Positions 57,019 through 64,000 of a stretch of 64,000 nt of DNA are shown piece after piece. Source of the DNA: Methanothrix sp. GTDB lineage: Archaea > Halobacteriota > Methanosarcinia > Methanotrichales > Methanotrichaceae. The stretch spans positions 1 to 64,000 of the forward strand of contig JAPKYA010000031.1 in the NCBI GenBank assembly GCA_026394565.1. The letters are read 5' to 3'. Position 1 is the stretch's first letter; every line of letters starts with the position of its first letter. The notes under the pieces are model-generated. The model ran no database searches, was not told where the DNA came from, and saw only the letters and a program-made list of their open reading frames with translations. The position numbers and the translations under genes were made by a program.

Positions 57019-59945
57019 TTTCTAACACCCGACGTTATGGTTATTCTATGGTCTCCGGATGCGACCATCTGTGAGCCGGATATCTCCATATTCTTGCTTT
57101 CCATCTTCAGCACCTGCACATGGTCCACTCCAGCGGTCCCCTCTATCAGCGCATAAATATCGGAAATTTGAACTGCCCTTGCAAAGCCCCACCCTTTGCC
57201 GTCGGGACCTCCTCGCAGGGGATGAAGATAGCTTTTCAGCCGGTCGATTATTCTCTTCTCGAGAAGGGCCGCGCCTTCCAACGTTACAGGCACAACATCT
57301 GCAGAGATGCTGACCTCAACGTAGCTAGGGCCCTGGACGGATACGTCATCAGAAGACATGGAGGCAGGCATCCTTTCCGCCAGGTATCTGGAAACGACAT
57401 CGATGAGCCCTTGAGACGGCATGGGCTTCTCCTCATCTCCCTTTGGTATCACAACGACGAGGAGCCGGTTGTCCTCAAGCAAGCACCTCGTCCTGGCAAT
57501 GGAGCTTGACGATGCCTTAGCCAGGGCCTGGAAATCCTCTGGGGTGACAACCCTGTCCATGCTTTTCAGCATTCTGGGACCCCTCTCCAGGGCCGACGAT
57601 AAGTCCTCGCCATCAGAACCGCCCTCAGCGGCCTCGAAGTTGGAAATCTTGTCCACGCCTGCCACAGGCGTCCTGAAAGCTGAGATCTCAAGAGCAGCGA
57701 CGTTTCCTTTCCCGCCCCCGCCAATTCTGTAGCTGGCCCTGATGTTCTCCCTGCCTGCCGGAGGTATCATCCCGACCCTGCCGTCACCGAAGAGGACGCG
57801 ACCGGCTAGAGCATCGAGCAGGTAGTGTCGGCTGTCTGCTTGAGAATTATAGAAATCGTCTGCAGGCTTCCAGAGGACCCAGGCATCCACGACCTTGCCG
57901 GCCTCGTCCCTGACGTCCTCAATGCTGTGCCCGAGGTTCAGGATGGGACGCTTCTCCTCCTCAAAAAGGGGTTTTCCCTCCCTGACCCAAACCTCCGAGG
58001 AGATCACAGGGGCGTTGGCGAGGGAAAAGCCCTGGGATTTCTCGCCGCTGCTCGATCCGAGGATCTCCTCCTTGATGGTCTCCGTCTGTTCCGCCCAGGC
58101 GGTGTTTGGGCGAATTCCTCTTATGATGGGAGCACTGCTTGCATCGCCTTCAACTGCGCCCATAATCCAGAAGAGATCCCCACCGAAGATCCTTCTTCTC
58201 TCCTGCCCCTCCGGCCCCAGAAACTCGATGGTATCGCTCCTTGCGAGGTGATCAGTATTGTCTGTTGCATCCAGGCTGAGCCAGCCCGAGTTGCTGCCAT
58301 CCTTTCCCCAAAAATACCACCTGATCTTCAAGCCGACATGGGATCTTTCCTGGACAATTGAGAAGAAGATGCTCAGGTTTCCGCGGCCCAATTTCTCCCC
58401 AAATCCCAGATAGATGGCAGGTCTCACATCCTCCATTAAGACGAAGGGACAAAAGGCCTGAAGACCGCCCCGGCTCTCATCAGTGAAGTCAGTGTACTCC
58501 AGGTTGTTCTTAGCGATGCATCCGTCGAGGTTTAAGGCGCTCTCCGTTGTGTACTCCAGTTCGATCCGATCAAACCAGGGAGGTTTGATGCTTGAGTAGT
58601 CGACACGCCATGTCGTCTCCACAACCTTCTCTTCCGCGGTCCCCGGCTTTACAATCCTCTCTACCCTCTTCATCTCCTCGCGCCCAAAGTCACCTCTTGC
58701 CAGCATTACCCTTATCCAGTAGTTCCTCTCGCCCCCGACTTCCGTCTCATCGATGTCCTGTGGGCATTGAAACTCGATCCTTCCTTCGTAGGTTGAGTTT
58801 GCAGCAGCTCCCAGGAATTTATTCACATTATCTACATACTGGGGGATGGGCCTCCAGAGGTGGCCGTTCCAGTACTCAAAGGAGAGCTCCACCTCCTGGC
58901 CCTGCCTCACCTCCTCTCCAAGCTTGCCGGTCCTTTCCCTCTTGAACTGAACTGTAACTTTTGACCCCTTCTTGGAGAAGACGCCTCTGCTTGCAATATA
59001 AAAAGCATCTGTTGCCCTGGGCTGGCTGCCGAAGGGATAGAATATCTTTCCAGCACTTAGGTCGATGGGGGTGAAGTTAAAAAATCCTATATCCGGCAAC
59101 ATCCCTCCCGACACCTGGGAGATCTTGATCCGGGAGAAGCGGAAGAGGGCTGCCTGCCTGGAACTCTCGCTCGGCCGGCATGAGATCCAAATGGATGTCC
59201 TGCCGAAGATCTCCTCCTCTTTCAGCTCCCCCTCAGGTACTTCAAGAGTGACAAGGCTCTTCTTCTCCAGGTCGGAGGTCGAGACAATAAGCTCCTTTCT
59301 TCCCAGGTCGGTCAGGCAATGCCAGGAGAGCTTACTCATATCCGGTATATGCTCTTCGGACGCAGAAACGAACTCCAGGGTGACCCTCCCTCCTTCTGCA
59401 AGCTTGAAGAGCTTTTTTTCTCCCATGAACAATACGTGCTCCTGGAGACTGCTGCCCTGGAATGGGACAGTGGCCCTCCCTTCCAGGAGATCTTCCGTGT
59501 GACGAAATATCCCGTCCCCATCTGGAACGACGCTATAAATCTCCCTCATCGCGGCCCTGGTAACCGATAAACCCCTGGAAACCTCGTATATGAGGATGCT
59601 GTGGCGCTCATTCTCGGGAGCATTGACCTGAGTCCCAGCGGGGATGAAGATGCTCTGAGAAAAACCTTCGGCGGGATGGAAGGTGACGGGCACCTTCGAG
59701 GGCTTTGCCATGGCCAAGCTCGTGCCAATCATTGAGAGGAAGGCGGCAAAGCTCTTCTCAGGCACCCTGTTGAGCCGGGATGCGATCTCCTCCCTCATAT
59801 GAGAGAAGATCTTGAGGAGGGCGAGGCCAAAGTCCCCCTCGCTTGCAGGCCTCCACTCGGGCACATACTGCAAAGCCCTCCTCCGGTCCTCCTCGTAAAA
59901 CTCATCGAGGGTTTTATCTATGATCTTCGGCATGCTCTTCATCAT
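57015..59945 (-). CDS. Second baseplate J-like protein
   Basis: RALQYVPEWRPASEGDFGLALLKIFSHMREEIASRLNRVPEKSFAAFLSMIG; GDGRVGMIPPAGRENIRASYRIGGGGKGNVAALEI; VVTPEDFQALAKASSSSIARTRCLL. ATGA overlap with the next gene. Confidence 0.9.
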   Translation of the reverse strand: MMKSMPKIIDKTLDEFYEEDRRRALQYVPEWRPASEGDFGLALLKIFSHMREEIASRLNRVPEKSFAAFLSMIGTSLAMAKPSKVPVTFHPAEGFSQSIFIPAGTQVNAPENERHSILIYEVSRGLSVTRAAMREIYSVVPDGDGIFRHTEDLLEGRATVPFQGSSLQEHVLFMGEKKLFKLAEGGRVTLEFVSASEEHIPDMSKLSWHCLTDLGRKELIVSTSDLEKKSLVTLEVPEGELKEEEIFGRTSIWISCRPSESSRQAALFRFSRIKISQVSGGMLPDIGFFNFTPIDLSAGKIFYPFGSQPRATDAFYIASRGVFSKKGSKVTVQFKRERTGKLGEEVRQGQEVELSFEYWNGHLWRPIPQYVDNVNKFLGAAANSTYEGRIEFQCPQDIDETEVGGERNYWIRVMLARGDFGREEMKRVERIVKPGTAEEKVVETTWRVDYSSIKPPWFDRIELEYTTESALNLDGCIAKNNLEYTDFTDESRGGLQAFCPFVLMEDVRPAIYLGFGEKLGRGNLSIFFSIVQERSHVGLKIRWYFWGKDGSNSGWLSLDATDNTDHLARSDTIEFLGPEGQERRRIFGGDLFWIMGAVEGDASSAPIIRGIRPNTAWAEQTETIKEEILGSSSGEKSQGFSLANAPVISSEVWVREGKPLFEEEKRPILNLGHSIEDVRDEAGKVVDAWVLWKPADDFYNSQADSRHYLLDALAGRVLFGDGRVGMIPPAGRENIRASYRIGGGGKGNVAALEISAFRTPVAGVDKISNFEAAEGGSDGEDLSSALERGPRMLKSMDRVVTPEDFQALAKASSSSIARTRCLLEDNRLLVVVIPKGDEEKPMPSQGLIDVVSRYLAERMPASMSSDDVSVQGPSYVEVSISADVVPVTLEGAALLEKRIIDRLKSYLHPLRGGPDGKGWGFARAVQISDIYALIEGTAGVDHVQVLKMESKNMEISGSQMVASGDHRITITSGVRK

Positions 59946-60331
59946 TCCTTGAGATAAAAGGGATATACCAGGTTGAACTCGCTGTTCGTTGCCCTGACCT
60001 TGTAATCAATGGCTATTGCCATCCGTCCGTCATCGGTCGGATCGACGGACGCCTTCACATCTGTCACCTCTATCCTCGGCTCCCATAGAATCAAGGCCTC
60101 CTTCACCATATCTTCCACCAGGCCGGCGGTGGCTGTGTTGATGACTGAAAATGTCATCTCATGGATGCCGCACCCAAAATCCGGCTGCATGACCCTCTCC
60201 CCTCTCGATGTGCGAAGTATCAGACCTATCGCCTCCCTCACATCATCCTCGTACTCGGATGAGGCCATGCCTCTCCTCGGCTCCACATTCACAGGGAACT
60301 TCCAGCCTCGTCCTAAAAATTCGCTGCTCAT
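59942..60331 (-). CDS. GPW/gp25-family baseplate wedge protein
   Basis: FLGRGWKFPVNVEP...YEDDVREAIGLILRTSRGERVMQPDFGCGIHEMTFSVIN...VEDMVKEALILWEPRIEV. Confidence 0.92.
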   Translation of the reverse strand: MSSEFLGRGWKFPVNVEPRRGMASSEYEDDVREAIGLILRTSRGERVMQPDFGCGIHEMTFSVINTATAGLVEDMVKEALILWEPRIEVTDVKASVDPTDDGRMAIAIDYKVRATNSEFNLVYPFYLKE

Positions 60332-60341
60332 CGATACCCCT

Positions 60342-60644
60342 CTAGCCTATGAGAACAGTCGGGCAGCCCATGGCTATGGCGTTGGGCGGCCCGCTCTCCA
60401 CTATCTGGTCCCCCTGCCGGGACGCAGGCAAATTGTTTATGAGCACAGTCGTACTGCCCATGGCCACCACCCCCCCGACATGGGGCACAGGGCCTGTGGA
60501 GAGAGGGCATGTATGCATATCTGCGCCTGCACGCCATGCAGGCATTCCACCTATCAGCACATTCGCACTCCCGGGCCCTGGAGCGAGGGGAGCTCCGTGG
60601 CTTGTTGGGTCTCCAATTCTGGCAGCTGGCGGCAAAAGCATCAC
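60342..60644 (-). CDS. PAAR-repeat spike-tip protein
   Basis: PPAARIGDPTSHGAPLAPGPGSANVLIGGMPAWRAGADMHTCP...HVGGVVAMGSTTVLINNLPASRQGDQIVESGPPNAIAMGCPTVLIG. Confidence 0.93.
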   Translation of the reverse strand: MMLLPPAARIGDPTSHGAPLAPGPGSANVLIGGMPAWRAGADMHTCPLSTGPVPHVGGVVAMGSTTVLINNLPASRQGDQIVESGPPNAIAMGCPTVLIG

Positions 60645-60648
60645 CTTT

Positions 60649-61398
60649 TTAATTTATCTTTACAATAGCGCCCTGGATGGTCATGGGGCCGCTCGACTTG
60701 ACGGTCATCGTCGCCCCTGCCTCGATCTCTATGATCTGGGCCTTGATAGCGACCTTCGACTGCCCCGAGATCTGCAGCTCCCCCTTGGATGTGACGGCAA
60801 CCTTCCCAGGGCTCATCTCTACTGTGCTCCCCTGGCCGTCTTTAATGGTGATCTTGCCTTCTGAAGCGAGAAGTACCTCGTTATTGGCAGAGTCCATGGA
60901 GAGCATATTCTTGCCAGTCTTGTCCTTGATCTCTATCTTCTCGGCGCCTGAGGCATCATCCAGGAGTATGGTATGCCCCGACTTAGTCCTGATCTCGACC
61001 TTCTCCTTCTTGCCCTCTGCATTATCGTCAAAAATTATCTGGTGGCCGCTCCTGGATTTGATCATCCTGACATTATTCTTCCCGTCATCGTTGCATGCCG
61101 GGGGAACATTCTTCTCATCCCAGAGAGAGCCAATGATAACAGGGTAATTGATGTCGCCTGCCATGAAAGCAACGACGACCCTGTCCCCCACCTCCGGGAG
61201 CAGGTAAGTCCCCATCTCCTTGCCTGCCATGGGCACAGCGACCATTGCCCAGTCGCTCTCCTCGCCGCCTGTCGGCAGTTTCACCTTGACGCGGCCCCAC
61301 TTTGACTCGTCCTTGTTGTTAGTGACAACGCCAATGACTACCCCGCCTATCCTCGCACCTCTAGGCTCGCCTTCAATGTTCTCGAGCAAATTACGCAC
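60649..61398 (-). CDS. gpV/VgrG-like spike protein
   Basis: GVVIGVVTNNKDESKWGRVKVKLPTGGEESDWAMVAVPMAGKEMGTYLLPEVGDRVVVAFMAGDINYPVIIGSLWDEKNVPP, then repetitive beta-helix-like tail. Confidence 0.92.
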   Translation of the reverse strand: MRNLLENIEGEPRGARIGGVVIGVVTNNKDESKWGRVKVKLPTGGEESDWAMVAVPMAGKEMGTYLLPEVGDRVVVAFMAGDINYPVIIGSLWDEKNVPPACNDDGKNNVRMIKSRSGHQIIFDDNAEGKKEKVEIRTKSGHTILLDDASGAEKIEIKDKTGKNMLSMDSANNEVLLASEGKITIKDGQGSTVEMSPGKVAVTSKGELQISGQSKVAIKAQIIEIEAGATMTVKSSGPMTIQGAIVKIN

Positions 61399-62488
61399 CT
61401 CCTCTCATTAGATTGAGGCTCATGGTATACCCCTCCGTTCCCAGGGAATGCCTGGCCTTTGTGACGCGGTAAATGCCCTCAAACCTCTTGCCTGCACCCT
61501 CGATCTTCACATCCGACCCCGCTCTTATGGCGGGATTGCCTATGCACTCGCAGGTTCCCTCAATGAAACTGTTATTAGCCCTGATCATTATCGCTTTGGC
61601 TACAGCTTTCGCCTCCTGATCGCTGCCGACGGAATAGCTGTGCAGGTTGATCTTCACAGGACCTAATCCCCCGGACTTAACGAGATCGGCGGCACTCTTC
61701 GCTCCTTGCTCCAAAAACCCAATGTCTCCCGGCGCAGCTTCTGCCTTTATCGGCTCGTTGGCTCTCTCTTGGCTATACCCGGTTACATTGACCCCTGTGA
61801 CCACCTGTACCGCGCTCATCCTCGGGCTGAAGCTGATGAGGTCCTTGCCCCATTTCAGTGTGATAGGGCTCTGCTTAGATCGGGCGGGGTCGACGAAATG
61901 AATCCTCTTTCCCCTCATGAAGAAGTAGAATCCAAAGCGTTCTGCCAGCTTCCGAAGGAAGATGTAGTCGCTCTGCTCGGCGTCTATGATCACGCTATCC
62001 TTCGGCTTCACACCAGTCTGATCGACCTTGCCGATACCTACGCTGTTCATGATGGCAATCTTCTTGACGATGTCCGAGTAGTCGTTCATCTTTGCGAAGG
62101 TCTTCTGGCTGCCGGTCTTTTGAAGCCTGTAGGAGTGATCATATCCCTCAACCGTGAGGGACGGCGTACCTGAAGACGGAAAGCTGGGGGAGAGCGCAGT
62201 TATGTATCCTGTGAAGATAGGCTCCCCAGCCCCACTCGAACTGTCTGTATAATCTATGGAGATAGAGATCTCTTTTCCTGCCGCCGGGTCCAGGAGGCTG
62301 CTGTCCAGCCACTTGAACTGAAGGGTCCTCTCATCCAGCTCGTCGAATAGGGTGAGGCTGAACATGCTGTGCCCTTCCAGCACGTCATCCACAAAAAGCC
62401 CTACCACCGCCCTCTCCAGCTCGCTTTGGCGGCTGCCTTCAACGGTTATTGAGACGTTCGGAGTGTACCGTTCCAGCTTCGAGGCCAT
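61391..62488 (-). CDS. gpD/gp27-like hub protein
   Basis: LVVGLFVDDVLEGHSMFSLTLFDE..PIFTGYITALSPSFPSSGTPSLTVEGYDHSYRL..DYIFLRKLAERFGFYFFMRGKRIHFVDP. Confidence 0.88.
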   Translation of the reverse strand: MASKLERYTPNVSITVEGSRQSELERAVVGLFVDDVLEGHSMFSLTLFDELDERTLQFKWLDSSLLDPAAGKEISISIDYTDSSSGAGEPIFTGYITALSPSFPSSGTPSLTVEGYDHSYRLQKTGSQKTFAKMNDYSDIVKKIAIMNSVGIGKVDQTGVKPKDSVIIDAEQSDYIFLRKLAERFGFYFFMRGKRIHFVDPARSKQSPITLKWGKDLISFSPRMSAVQVVTGVNVTGYSQERANEPIKAEAAPGDIGFLEQGAKSAADLVKSGGLGPVKINLHSYSVGSDQEAKAVAKAIMIRANNSFIEGTCECIGNPAIRAGSDVKIEGAGKRFEGIYRVTKARHSLGTEGYTMSLNLMRGGA

Positions 62489-62492
62489 CTCC

Positions 62493-63059
62493 TCACCCTT
62501 CCAGTGGAGGGATCTTTATCCTCATTCCCGGCTCGAGGATCCTGGGATTCTCTATGCCGTTCTCCAGAGCTATGGATCTCCACCTGGCAGGGTTCCCGTA
62601 GGATAGGGCAGATATAGACCAGAGGGAGTCGCCCTCCTTAATGGTATAGATCTTCGTCTTGTCAGATGACTGAAGCGGCCTCTCCCTGGATCTGGACTCT
62701 GTGCGATACTCTTGGAAGGTCACACTCAAAGTCGCCCTGACAGGTACGCCGTCCGGCCTGAACATGGTAAACTTCTTGCCGACCCTCTTCAGGACGCATG
62801 TAAAGTTGGCATTGCCCCAGATGAACCTGAGTACAGGCGGGGCATGGATCTCGGGATCTATCTTGAGAAGGTCAGTGATCTGCTTGGTGTACTCCCTGAC
62901 GTCTTTTCCCTCCTCGTAGGAGTCGAAGAACAGCTCCATGCTAAGGGTCTCAAGCCCGCCGTTGGTGAACGAAAGGAAGGGAGAGTCCAGTCCTTGCACA
63001 GATATTGCTGCGAAATTGTTCTCCTTGTCCATAGTATACTCTGAAGGGTAAAAGAGCAC
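62493..63059 (-). CDS. LysM-domain baseplate/tail protein (Afp7-like)
   Basis: YTIKEGDSLWSISALSYGNPARWRSIALENGIENPRILEPGMRIKIPP at the C-terminus; N-terminus LSMELFFDSYEEGKDVREYTKQITDLLKIDPEIHAPPVLRFIWG. Confidence 0.92.
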   Translation of the reverse strand: MLFYPSEYTMDKENNFAAISVQGLDSPFLSFTNGGLETLSMELFFDSYEEGKDVREYTKQITDLLKIDPEIHAPPVLRFIWGNANFTCVLKRVGKKFTMFRPDGVPVRATLSVTFQEYRTESRSRERPLQSSDKTKIYTIKEGDSLWSISALSYGNPARWRSIALENGIENPRILEPGMRIKIPPLEG

Positions 63060-63120
63060 CTGTACCTCTCTCTTCTTTCTGCCCCCGGCATCGAGAACCT
63101 GGATCAGGGCCTTGTTTAGC

Positions 63121-64000
63121 TTAGGAACGAGAATACAAACCCCTCCTCTCCATCTCTATCTTTGTCCTCCTCTCTATGATCGTGTATACCCTTTCGGCAA
63201 GTCTGTTCAAGTCAACTCCTCTCGACGCTTCAGCCAGATCCTGCACTCTTTCGCCAGAGAACGAAGGCCCGTGCCATGTATGACTGGATGCCTCAGGAGG
63301 CTGCTGCCTGACGACCTGTGCCATAAAAGGGTAGACCAGTCCCCTTGCAGATACGGGTTCTGAAAAACTGCCCGATTGATTCATTTCCGGCGTCTTCGAG
63401 AGCACGAGCTTGGGAAAATCGGCCCTTGAAGAGATATTCGCCCTTTCCATGACCTTTCCTTCTGCCTCAAGTGCCTTTAAATCCCGGGGTGCTCTGATCG
63501 ATATTCCACCCATGTCCGCCCTCCTGGCGATATCTGCGGTGAGCATGTCGCTTTGCCTCCGGGAAAAGGATCTGAACTGGATGAAGCGGGTAGATGATCC
63601 AAGCTGAAGATGCATCGAGCTGCTTATTCCATCATTCCCGAGAGATGCTCGGTTAGGTATGGAAGCGATGCGGTCAACGGGATGCTCAGGATCCTGTCTG
63701 GTCGGATGGGGCTCTCTGACAGCCGAAAGCCTCTGATCATGGCTGCCTGAAGAGATCGGCCCTTGCCCGGCAGCGGCAGAGAGGGCCGCTTTCGCCGGCT
63801 TAATAATGGATAGATCAGGAATTTGCCTGGAATTATCACTCGGGGGATGAATAGATGATCTCCCCCTCTCCGGCGGAATTGTGGAGACAGGTGCGCATCT
63901 ATCAAGCTCCTGCTGCGTGTATATGCCATCATTCCCAAGAGATGCTCGGTTAGGTATGGAAGTGATGCGGTCATGGTGATGCTCAGGATCCTGTCTGGTC
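63121..64000 (-). CDS. 3' part of a larger eCIS operon protein running off the window (ORF track starts it at an internal Met)
   Basis: The frame of ORF 63121-63615 remains open upstream: TRQDPEHHHDRITSIPNRASLGNDGIYTQQELDRCAPVSTIPPERGRSS...SAVREPHPTRQDPEHPVDRIASIPNRASLGNDGISSSMHLQLGSS... to 64000 with no stop. C-terminus VDLNRLAERVYTIIERRTKIEMERRGLYSRS. Confidence 0.8.
   Translation of the reverse strand, partial: TRQDPEHHHDRITSIPNRASLGNDGIYTQQELDRCAPVSTIPPERGRSSIHPPSDNSRQIPDLSIIKPAKAALSAAAGQGPISSGSHDQRLSAVREPHPTRQDPEHPVDRIASIPNRASLGNDGISSSMHLQLGSSTRFIQFRSFSRRQSDMLTADIARRADMGGISIRAPRDLKALEAEGKVMERANISSRADFPKLVLSKTPEMNQSGSFSEPVSARGLVYPFMAQVVRQQPPEASSHTWHGPSFSGERVQDLAEASRGVDLNRLAERVYTIIERRTKIEMERRGLYSRS
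63630..64000 (-). repeat. 297-bp-spaced direct repeat (99 aa in frame), partial array at the window edge
   Basis: 'tcattccc(g/a)agagatgctcggttaggtatggaag(c/t)gatgcggtca...gatgctcaggatcctgtctggtc' ends at 63703 and again at 64000. Confidence 0.85.

Noticed and set aside
63624-63974. 116-aa ORF MTASLPYLTEHLLGMM...
   Set aside because: Overlaps a longer open frame contiguous with 63121-63615; apparent repeats are the same DNA repeats read in the wrong frame.
1-64000. tRNA/rRNA genes
   Set aside because: No convincing tRNA cloverleaf (e.g. GGTTCAAATCC with flanking arms) or rRNA signature noticed on reading; a tRNAscan/Infernal run would be decisive.

Overview
64-kb window that looks like a methanogenic archaeon, probably Methanosarcinales/Methanothrix-like. 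That placement is an inference from a cysteate-synthase-like enzyme, a UPF0212/DUF555 protein, a DRG GTPase, archaeal-style polyprenyl synthase and XPD/Rad3 helicase; no database search was run. The left part (1-19 kb) is accessory and decay-rich: an IS-truncated radical-SAM gene, a frameshifted integrase-type transposase, a CxxC+subtilase protein, HicAB and DUF433/DUF5615 toxin-antitoxin pairs, an MNT nucleotidyltransferase pseudogene, a 108-bp-period HEAT-repeat gene, and several partial duplications of an Fe-S protein gene and of the MNT gene. The middle (19-42.5 kb) is mostly chromosomal housekeeping: glgP, exodeoxyribonuclease III, chagasin-like inhibitor, response regulator, polyprenyl synthetase, DRG GTPase, solo Cas4-like nuclease, Rad3 helicase, histone-deacetylase-like protein. 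The right third (42.8-64 kb, minus strand, continuing past the window) is the most notable part. It is a phage-tail-like extracellular contractile injection system (eCIS) module with LysM, gpD-like hub, gpV/VgrG-like spike, PAAR tip, gp25, two baseplate-J proteins, tail protein I, an S74-chaperone tail fibre, a two-domain AAA+ ATPase and two DUF4157 ('eCIS core') proteins with unrelated C-termini that look like cargo. The last ORF is mis-called in the ORF track: its frame stays open to the window edge and contains the start of a 99-aa in-frame repeat. Remnants of the small cargo-linked gene and of the HDAC gene around the cargo loci suggest recombinational turnover of effector modules.
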